Positions 28,108-36,131 of a DNA stretch of 64,000 nt are shown here, in pieces; positions within the stretch are counted from its first letter, which is position 1, and each line of letters starts with the position of its first letter. The DNA comes from Chryseobacterium sp. (GTDB lineage Bacteria; Bacteroidota; Bacteroidia; Flavobacteriales; Weeksellaceae): positions 26,638-90,637 of the forward strand of contig NZ_JAFAJM010000016.1 of NCBI RefSeq assembly GCF_019236175.1, read 5' to 3'. The notes under the pieces are model-generated. The model made no database searches. It saw nothing but the letters and a program-made list of their open reading frames with translations, and was not told where the DNA came from. Position numbers and translations under genes: made by a program.

Positions 28108-28749
28108 ATGCCTAGAAAAGTAGTGCAAGGCCCCATCAGGGACAAAGAAAAAACGAAACAGAAACTGCTTGCCGCAGTTGGGAAAATTTTGAGAGTAAAA
28201 GGCTATTCAGGTTTGAAAGTAAGTAAAATTGCAGCCGTAGCCGGATTTGATAAAAAGCTTATCTATGAGTACTTTGGAAGCACAGATAAACTTATTGATG
28301 AGTATATCAAGTCTCAGGATTATTGGAGCAAATTCAGTCCGAATATTGAAGAAGAAATACAGGTGGGGAAAGGTAAAGATGCCTTAACACAAGGAATTCT
28401 TACACAGTTTGAAAGTTTAAAGAAAAATAAAGAATTACAAAAAATTATTCTTTGGGAGCTTTCTGAAAGCAAACCTATTCTTAAAAATATACTAAAGCAA
28501 AGAGAAGATGTAGCTGCCAATTTATTTGAAAATGTAACAGATCCTTATTTTGGTGAAAATGCAACAAATGTCAGAGCTATGTTGGCGCTAATAGCAGCGG
28601 GAGTTTATTATCTGAACCTATTCCCTGCATATAACGGAACCGAATTCTGCGGTATTGATATGAGAACGGAAGAAGGAAGAAGTGAAGTTGAAAAAGTGAT
28701 CGTTGAAATTATAGATCATTATTATACAACAAAAAAGGCAAAAGCTTGA
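28108..28749 (+). CDS. TetR/AcrR-family regulator
   Basis: The 213-residue protein has an N-terminal TetR HTH (LLAAVGKILRVKGYSGLKVS, AAVAGFDKKLIYEYFGSTDKL) and an all-helical C-terminal ligand domain. It starts 6 bp after the alpha-oxoamine synthase and is probably co-transcribed, suggesting a link to lipid synthesis. The ligand is unknown. Confidence 0.88.
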   Translation: MPRKVVQGPIRDKEKTKQKLLAAVGKILRVKGYSGLKVSKIAAVAGFDKKLIYEYFGSTDKLIDEYIKSQDYWSKFSPNIEEEIQVGKGKDALTQGILTQFESLKKNKELQKIILWELSESKPILKNILKQREDVAANLFENVTDPYFGENATNVRAMLALIAAGVYYLNLFPAYNGTEFCGIDMRTEEGRSEVEKVIVEIIDHYYTTKKAKA

Positions 28750-28847
28750 TCATTAAAAGTTTTCCAATTTGACCAGAAATAAGTTTTTGTGGATAATTTG
28801 AAAACTTTTAATTTTCAAATTAAAACTATATTTCTTACTTTTGACCA

Positions 28848-29933
28848 ATGGAAAATTTTATAGTATCTGCAAGAAAATATCGCCCTCAGGAGTTTGATAC
28901 TGTTGTAGGGCAATCCCATATTACGGATACTTTAGAACATGCAATCGAAGAAAGCCAGTTAGCTCAGGCTTTACTTTTTTGCGGTCCTCGTGGTGTGGGT
29001 AAAACTACTTGTGCCAGAATTCTGGCAAGAAAGATCAATGAGAAAGACGGTTCGGTGTCTGAAGATGGCTTTGCCTACAACATCTACGAACTTGATGCTG
29101 CATCCAACAACTCTGTGGATGATATCAGAGAGCTTATTGATCAGGTACGTTTTGCCCCTCAAGTAGGAAAATACAAAGTCTACATCATTGATGAGGTACA
29201 CATGCTGTCTTCTGCAGCTTTCAATGCTTTCCTTAAAACACTTGAGGAACCACCGGCTCATGCTATTTTCATCTTAGCAACCACGGAAAAACATAAAATC
29301 ATTCCTACCATTTTATCGAGATGTCAGATCTATGATTTCAAACGAATTACGATTGAAGATATCCAGAGCCACCTGAGAGGTATTGCCGAAAAGGAAAATA
29401 TCCGGTATGAAGATGATGCTTTATATCTGATTGCCCAGAAAGCCGACGGAGCACTGAGAGATGCACTTTCTATTTTTGACAGACTCTCCACATTCTCTCA
29501 AAAGAATATCACACTGGCTAAAGCTGCCGAAGTATTGAATATTCTGGACTATGATCAATATCTGAATATTGTAGATCTTGCTAAAAAAAATAAAATTCCC
29601 GAAGTACTTTTTGCATTTAATGAAATTGTAAAAAAAGGCTTTGATCCGCATATCTTTATTGCAGGCTTAGGAAATCATTTCAGAGACCTTATGATGGCTC
29701 AGAATGCCGCCACCTTAGAACTTATTGAGGTGGGCGAAAAAACAAAGGTCAGATTTGTAGAGCAAAGCCAGCAATGGAATGCCCAAGAACTGATTGACGC
29801 TGTTGAAATTTGTAATCATGCAGATATCAATTATAAAAATTCAAAAAATCCAAGACTTACAGTTGAAATTGCATTGATGCAGCTGGCTTCCCTGACAGTT
29901 AATTCAGGTGATACTAAAAAAAAAAATTCCTGA
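28848..29933 (+). CDS. dnaX: DnaX, DNA polymerase III gamma form (zero-frame product)
   Basis: The 361-residue zero-frame product has the clamp-loader AAA+ core: GPRGVGKT Walker A, NIYELDAASNNSVDDIR, DEVHMLS Walker B, LATTEKHKIIPTILSRC with the SRC motif, and domain III to about residue 355. The zinc-module Cys cluster of E. coli DnaX is reduced, as I recall is usual in Bacteroidota. The frame enters an 11-A run at 29916-29926 and stops five bases later (TGA 29931). The tau-specific part continues in the -1 frame, so this is a natural gamma-like ending or a homopolymer length difference. Confidence 0.88.
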   Translation: MENFIVSARKYRPQEFDTVVGQSHITDTLEHAIEESQLAQALLFCGPRGVGKTTCARILARKINEKDGSVSEDGFAYNIYELDAASNNSVDDIRELIDQVRFAPQVGKYKVYIIDEVHMLSSAAFNAFLKTLEEPPAHAIFILATTEKHKIIPTILSRCQIYDFKRITIEDIQSHLRGIAEKENIRYEDDALYLIAQKADGALRDALSIFDRLSTFSQKNITLAKAAEVLNILDYDQYLNIVDLAKKNKIPEVLFAFNEIVKKGFDPHIFIAGLGNHFRDLMMAQNAATLELIEVGEKTKVRFVEQSQQWNAQELIDAVEICNHADINYKNSKNPRLTVEIALMQLASLTVNSGDTKKKNS

Positions 29934-29965
29934 TACTGGCCCCGTTTCTCAGTGAGAAACAGGAA
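29916..29965 (+). promoter_or_regulatory. dnaX: Poly-A slippery site with downstream hairpin in dnaX
   Basis: Eleven A residues (29916-29926) are read as three Lys codons plus the start of Asn in the zero frame and contain A-AAA-AAA heptamers in the slipping register. Immediately downstream ttcctg (29927-29932) can pair with caggaa (29960-29965), and nested inside is gtttctc-agt-gagaaac (29944-29960). Only the -1 frame stays open into the tau ORF; the +1 frame stops near 29953. This resembles dnaX slippage in Thermus and -1 frameshifting in E. coli. Confidence 0.7.
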
Positions 29966-30547
29966 GTGAAGATTTCTGAAAAAACTCCTGAGAAAAAAGA
30001 AAAACCTGTGGAACAATCTGTGGCTCCAACTGAGAGTATGCAGGAAATTGCTGTACAGAAAGCCAATAAACCCTTATCCAGACCAGGGACATCTTCCGGA
30101 TTCAGTATTAATTCTTTCCTGAATAAAGAAGAAAAACAGACACCAGAAGAAGAGGTAACGGTAAAAACAGATCATCTTCCGCAAAGTCATTTTACAGACA
30201 CAGATCTGCAGATGGAGTGGAATCTTATGCTTAAACAGCTTCAGAGAAAAGACAGTTTTGTTTTTAATGCCATAAAAACCTTTAAATTAGTCAAAGAAGA
30301 AGAAAACAGAATCAAGGTTTTATACCCTTCAGATTCCGCCAAAGTAGAATTTGATAAAATAAGTGGCGAATTTTTTAATCATTTCAGAAGAAAAGTTCAC
30401 AACCATTCGATTGAGGTAGATTACCTGCGAGACGTTGAAAATCTGAAGATTGAGGTAGTCACCAAAAGAAAAATATTTGAAAAACTTGTAGAAAAAAATC
30501 CGATTTTAAAAGATCTTGATGATTTAATGAAGTTTGATTTGACATAA
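29927..30547 (+). CDS. dnaX: DnaX, tau-specific C-terminal region (-1 frame)
   Basis: In the -1 frame the sequence is open from the poly-A run to 30547. It encodes a charged Glu/Lys/Pro linker (KISEKTPEKKEKPVEQ) and a C-terminal tau-like domain from about base 30210 (LQMEWNLMLKQLQRKDSF, then IEVDYLRDVENLKIEVVTKR). Joined with the upstream part it gives a tau of about 566 residues, normal for the family. A start within this part (ATG 29966) has no reason to be used on its own. Confidence 0.8.
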   Translation, partial: FLILAPFLSEKQEVKISEKTPEKKEKPVEQSVAPTESMQEIAVQKANKPLSRPGTSSGFSINSFLNKEEKQTPEEEVTVKTDHLPQSHFTDTDLQMEWNLMLKQLQRKDSFVFNAIKTFKLVKEEENRIKVLYPSDSAKVEFDKISGEFFNHFRRKVHNHSIEVDYLRDVENLKIEVVTKRKIFEKLVEKNPILKDLDDLMKFDLT

Positions 30548-30551
30548 TTTT

Positions 30552-30559
30552 TATATATT
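30552..30559 (+). promoter_or_regulatory. Predicted -7 box of the aromatic leader transcript
   Basis: TATATTTG, a perfect TAnnTTTG match, begins 4 bp after the dnaX stop codon. It overlaps an 8-bp dyad (atttgaca 30537-30544, tgtcaaat 30558-30565). Transcription from here would place the leader ORF start about 80 nt into the RNA. No -33 TTG at ideal spacing is evident. Confidence 0.5.
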
Positions 30560-30643
30560 TGTCAAATATTTCTGTCGAAAATAACTTTTTGACAAAAACA
30601 AATAGTAACAAGAAACGCTAAAACAAGACATTTCCAGAAGAAA

Positions 30644-30772
30644 ATGGAAAATAGATTCAATACATATCTGTCTTATTTTACACCCGCTAATTATTTTAGC
30701 GGTTATTTTAGTTTTTCTGCTTCTTATTATAGAAATTTCAGAACGTATTACCGATTTTATTGGTACTGTTAA
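30644..30772 (+). CDS. Aromatic-rich leader peptide (42 codons)
   Basis: An ATG at 30644 opens a 42-codon ORF ending in TAA at 30772. It contains 10 Tyr, 7 Phe and 1 Trp codons, 18 of 42, becoming densest at the end (RTYYRFYWYC). No ordinary protein has this composition, and it lies directly upstream of DAHP synthase/chorismate mutase, the entry and branch enzyme for Phe and Tyr. Low charged Tyr- or Phe-tRNA would stall ribosomes in its last 15 codons. I read it as a regulatory leader rather than a functional protein. Confidence 0.8.
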   Translation: MENRFNTYLSYFTPANYFSGYFSFSASYYRNFRTYYRFYWYC

Positions 30773-30824
30773 CTGAATTTCTTTCCAAAAAATACAGGAG
30801 GAGTAAAGCCCTTTTATTCTCCTG
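30731..30824 (+). promoter_or_regulatory. Candidate attenuator: two consecutive leader hairpins
   Basis: Hairpin 1:2 pairs agaaatttcagaac (30731-30744) with gtt plus ctgaatttct (30768-30782), with small bulges, and includes the Tyr-dense last codons and stop of the leader peptide. Hairpin 3:4 pairs caggag (30795-30800) with ctcctg (30819-30824), extendable inward with ga/tt and taaa/ttta. A weaker 2:3 pairing, tttcc (30782-30786) with ggagg (30797-30801), could replace both. The sequence after hairpin 3:4 is attccttt, a poor T-run, so termination could be weak or factor-dependent. Confidence 0.6.
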
Positions 30825-30935
30825 ATTCCTTTAAAAAAACTTTGAACGGCATTTTTTGAAAAGAATTATAAAGTAAATTTATAATGAAAGGGCCGTGCTT
30901 TGAACTTAAACAATACAAAACAATACATTTAGAAT
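30825..30935. other. Remainder of the leader before the DAHP synthase gene
   Basis: It contains an 8-bp perfect dyad (attataaa 30865-30872, tttataat 30878-30885), and aaagggc (30887-30893), complementary to gcccttt (30808-30814) in the loop of hairpin 3:4, a possible long-range pairing. No further ORF is seen. Confidence 0.4.
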
Positions 30936-32018
30936 ATGAATTTAAAAGATTTAAAAAACGAGTGGATCGACGGGCTTACACAGCCTTTAATGATTGCAGG
31001 ACCATGTAGCGCAGAAAGTGAAGCTCAAATGCTTGAAACTGCCAGAAGAATTAAAGAATCCAATGCTCAGGTGTCTGTTTTCCGTGCAGGAATCTGGAAA
31101 CCGCGTACTAAACCGAATGGTTTTGAAGGAGTAGGGGTAATCGGTTTGAACTGGCTAAAAAAGGTAAAAGAAGAATACGGTTTTAAAACAGCTACCGAAG
31201 TTGCAAATGCACATCACGTATTTGCTGCTCTTGAAGCAGATGTAGATGTTCTCTGGATTGGTGCCCGTTCAACGGTAAACCCTTTTACCGTTCAGGAAAT
31301 TGCAATGGCATTAAGAGGTACCGATAAACCTGTATTTGTGAAAAATCCTGTCAACCCGGATCTTGCCTTATGGATTGGTGCCCTGGAAAGATTGTTAGGT
31401 CAGGATATTAAAAACCTTGGGGTGATTCACCGAGGGTTTTCAACGTACCAGAAAACAAAATACAGAAACAATCCAAACTGGCAGATTGCTCTGGATTTCA
31501 AGAGCCAGTTTCCGAATATCCCAATGCTAATAGACCCTTCTCACATCTGTGGAAACAGAACAGGTCTTGCTGATATCACTCAGGAAGCACTTAACGTGGG
31601 ATACCAGGGAGCTATTATCGAATCACACTGTAATCCTGATGAAGCATGGAGTGATGCGTCTCAGCAGATTACTCCTGAAGTACTGGCTGACCTTATCGGT
31701 AATCTGAAGGTAAGAAATCCTAATCTTGCAGGTTTCGAAGGAGAAATGGGAAGGCACAGAACATTGATTTCTGATATCGATTTCCAGTTAATTGAACTTC
31801 TTTCACAAAGAATGAAAATCTCAGAAAAAATCGGTAAACTTAAAAAGGAAAACGATATTGCCATCTTCCAGCCGGAACGTTGGAAAGTCATTACGGAGTA
31901 CGCAACCCAAAAAGCTATAGAAACAGGAATGTCTCAGGAATTTATTGAGAAAGTTTTCAAAGCGATTCACGAAGAATCTATTGAAGTTCAGAATAATATT
32001 ATGATTGACAGAGCTTAA
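30936..32018 (+). CDS. Bifunctional DAHP synthase / chorismate mutase type II
   Basis: The 360-residue protein has an N-terminal type-Ibeta DAHP synthase domain (LMIAGPCSAESEAQM, FRAGIWKPRTKPNGFEG split, LIDPSHICGNR, IIESHCNPDEAWSD) and a C-terminal AroQ chorismate mutase helix domain from about residue 265 (HRTLISDIDFQLIELLSQRM, KISEKIGKLKKEN). It condenses PEP with erythrose 4-phosphate and also makes prephenate, the Phe/Tyr branch precursor. Such fusions are normal in Bacteroidota and often feedback-regulated through the mutase domain. The leader peptide suggests extra control at transcription. Confidence 0.95.
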   Translation: MNLKDLKNEWIDGLTQPLMIAGPCSAESEAQMLETARRIKESNAQVSVFRAGIWKPRTKPNGFEGVGVIGLNWLKKVKEEYGFKTATEVANAHHVFAALEADVDVLWIGARSTVNPFTVQEIAMALRGTDKPVFVKNPVNPDLALWIGALERLLGQDIKNLGVIHRGFSTYQKTKYRNNPNWQIALDFKSQFPNIPMLIDPSHICGNRTGLADITQEALNVGYQGAIIESHCNPDEAWSDASQQITPEVLADLIGNLKVRNPNLAGFEGEMGRHRTLISDIDFQLIELLSQRMKISEKIGKLKKENDIAIFQPERWKVITEYATQKAIETGMSQEFIEKVFKAIHEESIEVQNNIMIDRA

Positions 32019-32049
32019 GTGCAGAATATAATAAGTACTTGATCCAGTA

Positions 32050-32130
32050 AAATTAGGGCATAGGTGCCGGAATTTAGGATAGCAAAACATTTGTTTTTAA
32101 ACCTATTTCCTGAATCCTAAGCCCTAATTT
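32050..32130. repeat. Long inverted repeat between DAHP synthase and rsgA
   Basis: Perfect 10-bp arms aaattagggc (32050-32059) and gccctaattt (32121-32130) enclose a second pair ttaggat (32074-32080) and atcctaa (32114-32120). The motif ataggtgccg inside the left arm recurs at 57259-57268 within another such element. It lies between co-oriented genes and ends 2 bp before the rsgA -7 box. Confidence 0.7.
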
Positions 32131-32132
32131 CT

Positions 32133-32140
32133 TATATTTG
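32133..32140 (+). promoter_or_regulatory. Predicted -7 box of rsgA
   Basis: TATATTTG lies 13 bp before the ATG of rsgA and directly after a long inverted repeat; a very short 5' leader is implied. Confidence 0.5.
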
Positions 32141-32153
32141 CACCATATTATCT

Positions 32154-33080
32154 ATGAAAGGAAAAATCATTAAATCTACAGGCAGCTGGTACCAGGTTTT
32201 GGAATTGGAAACCAATAAAATCTTCGAAGCCAGAATTCGGGGAAAATTCAAACTGATTAAGACAAGGCTTACCAATCCGCTTGCTGTAGGGGATTTTGTT
32301 GAATTTCAGCTGGAACAGGATGATATTGCCTGGATTACCAAAATAGAACCACGCAGAAATTACCTGATCAGAAAATCGGTCAATTTGTCAAAAGAAGCCC
32401 ATATTATCGCTTCCAATATTGATCTCGCCTGTTTTATTTTTACGTTGAAGCACCCTGAAACATCCCTTGGATTTTTGGACAGATTTTTAGCTTGTTGTGA
32501 AGCGTATAATATTACCCCTTTAATTCTGTTCAATAAAATTGATGTTTTGCATGAAGAGGAAATTGAAATTGTAAAGGATATTGAGTTTCTTTATCAGGAG
32601 ATAGGGTATGAAACGCTGGAGATTTCCTCCTATTCCCGTTTAAATCTGGATCAGCTTCAGGAGATTCTTAAAGATAGAACTTCTGTTTTTTTCGGTCATT
32701 CCGGTTGTGGAAAATCAACATTAGTGAATGCATTACAACCCGGATTAAACCTTAAAACATCTGAGATTTCAGATACCCATCTTAAAGGAAAACATACCAC
32801 TACTTTTGCACAAATGCATTTCTGGGATTTTGGCGGGAATGTGATTGATACACCCGGAGTTCGTGAGTTTGCAATGATCGATATTGAAAAAGAGGAAGTA
32901 CAGCATTACTTTCCTGAGATTTTTAAAAAAAGAGAAGAATGTAAATTTCATAATTGCCTTCATATCAATGAACCTAAATGTGCCGTTATTGATGCTCTTG
33001 AAACCGGAGAAATTCAGCATTCCCGATATGCTACTTATATAAAGCTGATGGACGAGGCGGAAGAGGCTTCTCAAAAATAA
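32154..33080 (+). CDS. rsgA: RsgA, ribosome small-subunit biogenesis GTPase
   Basis: The 308-residue protein has an N-terminal OB fold, a circularly permuted GTPase with LFNKIDV (G4) before GHSGCGKSTLVNAL (G1) and DTPGVREF (G3), and a C-terminal zinc motif (CKFHNCLHINEPKC). RsgA acts in late 30S maturation. Its own terminator follows. Confidence 0.95.
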   Translation: MKGKIIKSTGSWYQVLELETNKIFEARIRGKFKLIKTRLTNPLAVGDFVEFQLEQDDIAWITKIEPRRNYLIRKSVNLSKEAHIIASNIDLACFIFTLKHPETSLGFLDRFLACCEAYNITPLILFNKIDVLHEEEIEIVKDIEFLYQEIGYETLEISSYSRLNLDQLQEILKDRTSVFFGHSGCGKSTLVNALQPGLNLKTSEISDTHLKGKHTTTFAQMHFWDFGGNVIDTPGVREFAMIDIEKEEVQHYFPEIFKKREECKFHNCLHINEPKCAVIDALETGEIQHSRYATYIKLMDEAEEASQK

Positions 33081-33104
33081 ATGATTTCATCTATAAATAT
33101 ACAG

Positions 33105-33134
33105 ACAGATTGCCGGACGGTGATCTGTTTTTTT
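33105..33134 (+). terminator. Terminator of rsgA
   Basis: The stem acagattgcc (33105-33114) pairs with ggtgatctgt (33119-33128) through ten pairs including two G-U, with a 4-nt loop, followed by seven T residues. Confidence 0.85.
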
Positions 33135-33465
33135 GTATTACGAAACGTTTGTTTTCTTTGAGAGTACCAAAAAGTATATGAACAAAATTTTTTATTGACT
33201 GAAAATATTTTTTTTAGTCAGATTCAGATTTTCTGAGTTTTTACCCGAAATTATGGGTGACATAAGAATAACTCTACTTTTTTGACATAGATATTTTGGC
33301 GCATTTTGTGCCATTAAAGCTGACAGAAAGCATATATTGACGGAATTATTGGATTTTGGAAATTATCTCATTAATTGAAATAAAAACAATAAGATGCCAA
33401 TGTGGTTTTTTATGAGTTTTAATTTTATTAAATCCGCAATAAAATCATTGAATTGTTACGAATAA
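33135..33465. other. Gap between rsgA terminator and orphan terminator
   Basis: AT-rich DNA with no open frame of interest and no recognisable RNA gene. Confidence 0.45.
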
Positions 33466-33487
33466 AAAACCCAGCCGAAGCTGGGTA
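33462..33487 (-). terminator. Orphan - strand terminator before ndk
   Basis: cccagc-cgaa-gctggg (33471-33486) is a perfect 6-bp GC stem. Its T-run lies on the - strand (33465-33470 read as TTTTTT), whereas the nearest - strand gene is beyond ndk and its own terminator. It may end a small RNA transcribed from about 33600 leftward. On the + strand a 25-codon ORF (33501-33578, MKTQIKHENR start) follows it; neither is recognised. Confidence 0.55.
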
Positions 33488-33634
33488 AAAACTAATAACC
33501 ATGAAAACTCAAATTAAACATGAGAATCGCAATAGAATAAACAATTACTGTGCCAAAGTTTGGTTTACCATTTCTTAATAAAAGTTATTTTTATGTTAAA
33601 AAAAAATTAAAATAAAAATCAAAGATATTTTTTG

Positions 33635-33642
33635 TAATTTTG
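33635..33642 (+). promoter_or_regulatory. Predicted -7 box of ndk
   Basis: TAATTTTG fits TAnnTTTG and lies 23 bp before the ndk start codon. Confidence 0.5.
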
Positions 33643-33665
33643 CGCCATTAAAAAAATATACATTT

Positions 33666-34082
33666 ATGTCTAACATTACATTCACTATGATTAAGCCTGA
33701 TGCAGTTGCTGACGGACATATCGGTGCTATATTAGGTAAGATTGCAGAAGGAGGTTTTAAAATCAAAGCTTTGAAATTAACTCAGCTTACAGTAGCTGAC
33801 GCTAAAAAATTCTACGAAGTACACGCTGAAAGACCATTTTATGGTGAGCTTGTGGAATTCATGAGTTCAGGTCCTATCGTTGCTGCGGTTTTAGAAAAAG
33901 AAAATGCAGTTGAAGACTTCAGAACATTAATCGGTTCTACAAATCCTGCAGAAGCTGCAGAAGGAACAATCAGAAAAATGTTTGCAAGAAGCATTGGTGA
34001 GAACGCTGTTCACGGATCAGATTCTAACGAAAATGCTCTTATCGAAGCTCAATTCCACTTTTCAGGAAGAGAGATTTTCTAA
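33666..34082 (+). CDS. ndk: Nucleoside diphosphate kinase
   Basis: The 138-residue protein starts [17 protein letters not shown] and has the active-site motif NAVHGSDS with the phospho-His near residue 116. It equilibrates nucleoside triphosphates in the cytoplasm. Length is standard. It forms a single-gene unit between its -7 box and a strong bidirectional terminator. Confidence 0.97.
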   Translation: MSNITFTMIKPDAVADGHIGAILGKIAEGGFKIKALKLTQLTVADAKKFYEVHAERPFYGELVEFMSSGPIVAAVLEKENAVEDFRTLIGSTNPAEAAEGTIRKMFARSIGENAVHGSDSNENALIEAQFHFSGREIF

Positions 34083-34104
34083 GAAAACTGACTTACAAAA
34101 TAAA

Positions 34105-34138
34105 AACTCCGGAGAATTTTCTCCGGAGTTTATTTTTT
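34105..34138. terminator. Bidirectional terminator between ndk and the fucosidase
   Basis: aactccggagaa (34105-34116) pairs with ttctccggagtt (34119-34130); T-runs follow on the + strand and, in mirror, on the - strand, serving both convergent genes. Confidence 0.9.
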
Positions 34139-34142
34139 ATCC

Positions 34143-35987
34143 CTACAGATTATTTTCAATCGCTCCGATTTTTTCTCTGTAGAGTTCAACGGGTTTGTCA
34201 AACAGGACAGCAATAACGGTCATGTTTTTATCAAGTCTTTCCCTGGGAATGTTGATGTAGATAATCCCGGGTCTGTCACTCCAGTACAGTTTATTATAAA
34301 TATCGTGATTCAGTAAAGTTCCTTCTCCGACGATTCTTATTCTTGCAATTTCGTTTTTTATTCCTTTTAAAGCAATCGGTCCGGTAGGTTCGCCTTCTAC
34401 AAAAAGATAAAGGGTTTGTTTATCCTTTGAAAGAGCACTCATTCCAGAGTAATGGCCTTCTGGCAATCCTTTGTCTGTATCAAAAAGAGCTTCCGCATGT
34501 TTGTTGATCCATTGTAGTGTTTCAGGATTGGTTTTGGGTATTTTGGAAAATTGTAAGGCTGTTCCGTCGCTGCTAAAGCCGGAATTGATGAATAAATGAT
34601 CTCCGTTATGGGTGGTTTCCGCAATATTATATGCAGCTTCCTGTGTGCTTTTTTGAGTAAGTAGAGCCGGAATTGAATATTTTTCTTTTGTTATTTCGTT
34701 AAGAAATGAAGGCGGGGTCTCAAAGCTAAGCTCAACAACAGTTACATCTTTGTCAAATTGTAGATTGGTGAAATGAAGACTGAGATTTCGGTCTTTATAA
34801 TCCATTTTAATGCTTGCTTCAGGGGAACCTATAACTTTTACAGAAGCAGGTTTTGTATCGAGTCCATAAATTTTCACCATACTTTTAGCCTCCTCTAAAT
34901 AAAGGAATATTGATTTTCTGGAAGCAGAAAAAGCGGATTTTCCTTTATAATTTTCAAAAGGAATACCTCGATCTGTATTGTAAATAGCGTTTTTGTTCTT
35001 GGAAGTCCATCTGCCAAGACTTTTTAAGATATTCATCTGTTGTTCGGGAATTGTTCCGTCTGCTTTTGGACCGATATCAAGCAGTAAATTTCCGCCCATG
35101 CTGATAACATCTGCCAGCGTACGAATGATCATATTGGGAGTTTTGTAATGGGTATCATAGGGCTGATATCCCCATGAATCATTCATGGTATAGCAGAGTT
35201 CCCAATATGGATTTTGGGGAGCTGTAACAGGAATTCCCTGTTCGGGAGTGTCATAATCACCATGAGTTGTCAGTCTGGAATTAATGATGATATCCGGGTT
35301 GTGTTGTCGTAAAATCTGTAAAGTCCGGGAGGTATTCCATTCTTCAGACTTATGCTCCCAATCTCCGTCAAACCATAATAGGTCTGGTTTATACTGAGAA
35401 GAAAGCTCATTTAATTGAGTTTGATAATAGGTGATGAAGTTTTGCCAGCGTGTAGGGTCATCTTTTATTTCATACCTTTTTTTTGTGCGGGTATTGATGT
35501 CGTAATACGGGTGGCTCCAGTCCGGAAGAGAGAAATAAAGACCTGTTTTTAATCCGGATTTTTTAAGACTTGAGATAAAGGGGCTTAAAACATCTTTTTT
35601 TGCTAAAGAATTTTCCGGTATGGTGGTGGCTTTGTCGGCTTTAGAATTCCAGAGAGCAACACCATCATGATGTTTGGTTGTGATGACGGCATATTTTGCT
35701 CCTGAGTTCCTGATCAGTTCAACCCATTGCTCAGGCTGATAACCGGATGCTGAAAAGCCGTTCAGCTGCTTCATGTAATTTTCATAATTGATATAATTAT
35801 TGAAGAATGACCATGATTCGGGAATACCATTGACTGAATAAATTCCCCAATGAATAAAAATGCCCAGTTTGGCATTTTTAAACCATTCCATTTTTTTATT
35901 ATGGTCTGTAGACTGAGCCTGTATGTTGATGCTGCATACCGAAACTGCTATCCCAAGGAAAGCCGCTTTTATCAGCGTATTTCTCAT
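34143..35987 (-). CDS. Alpha-L-fucosidase, GH29 family, exported
   Basis: The 614-residue protein has a signal peptide (MRNTLIKAAFLGIAVSVCSI start) and a GH29 barrel: IFIHWGIYSVNG, YAVITTKHHDGVALWNS, TGLYFSLPDWSHPYYD, LLWFDGDWEHKSEEW (the Asp of WFDGDW is the expected nucleophile), and GNLLLDIGPKADG. The last 250 residues are beta-rich accessory domains. It removes fucose from glycans in the periplasm or at the surface. No SusC/SusD pair or other glycosidase is adjacent, so it is not in a typical utilisation locus. Confidence 0.93.
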   Translation of the reverse strand: MRNTLIKAAFLGIAVSVCSINIQAQSTDHNKKMEWFKNAKLGIFIHWGIYSVNGIPESWSFFNNYINYENYMKQLNGFSASGYQPEQWVELIRNSGAKYAVITTKHHDGVALWNSKADKATTIPENSLAKKDVLSPFISSLKKSGLKTGLYFSLPDWSHPYYDINTRTKKRYEIKDDPTRWQNFITYYQTQLNELSSQYKPDLLWFDGDWEHKSEEWNTSRTLQILRQHNPDIIINSRLTTHGDYDTPEQGIPVTAPQNPYWELCYTMNDSWGYQPYDTHYKTPNMIIRTLADVISMGGNLLLDIGPKADGTIPEQQMNILKSLGRWTSKNKNAIYNTDRGIPFENYKGKSAFSASRKSIFLYLEEAKSMVKIYGLDTKPASVKVIGSPEASIKMDYKDRNLSLHFTNLQFDKDVTVVELSFETPPSFLNEITKEKYSIPALLTQKSTQEAAYNIAETTHNGDHLFINSGFSSDGTALQFSKIPKTNPETLQWINKHAEALFDTDKGLPEGHYSGMSALSKDKQTLYLFVEGEPTGPIALKGIKNEIARIRIVGEGTLLNHDIYNKLYWSDRPGIIYINIPRERLDKNMTVIAVLFDKPVELYREKIGAIENNL

Positions 35988-36131
35988 TTTTAAATTTTAA
36001 TGATAAATATAATTAAAGAATATCTATTTTTCGAATATCTTCCCGAAACGTTTGTGTTATAAAAATAAAATTGTAGAAAATTGTAAATTTTCAACAGCAA
36101 ATAATTGTATTTTTAATGAAGGCAGCAAGGG

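Noticed and set aside
28848..30547. dnaX as a frameshifted pseudogene
   Set aside because: The break is exactly at a poly-A run at the gamma/tau boundary with a downstream hairpin, both halves are otherwise intact, and the gene is essential.
30795..30830. Hairpin 3:4 as a standard intrinsic terminator
   Set aside because: The stem is good but only attccttt follows, so I list it as part of a candidate attenuator and not as a confirmed terminator.
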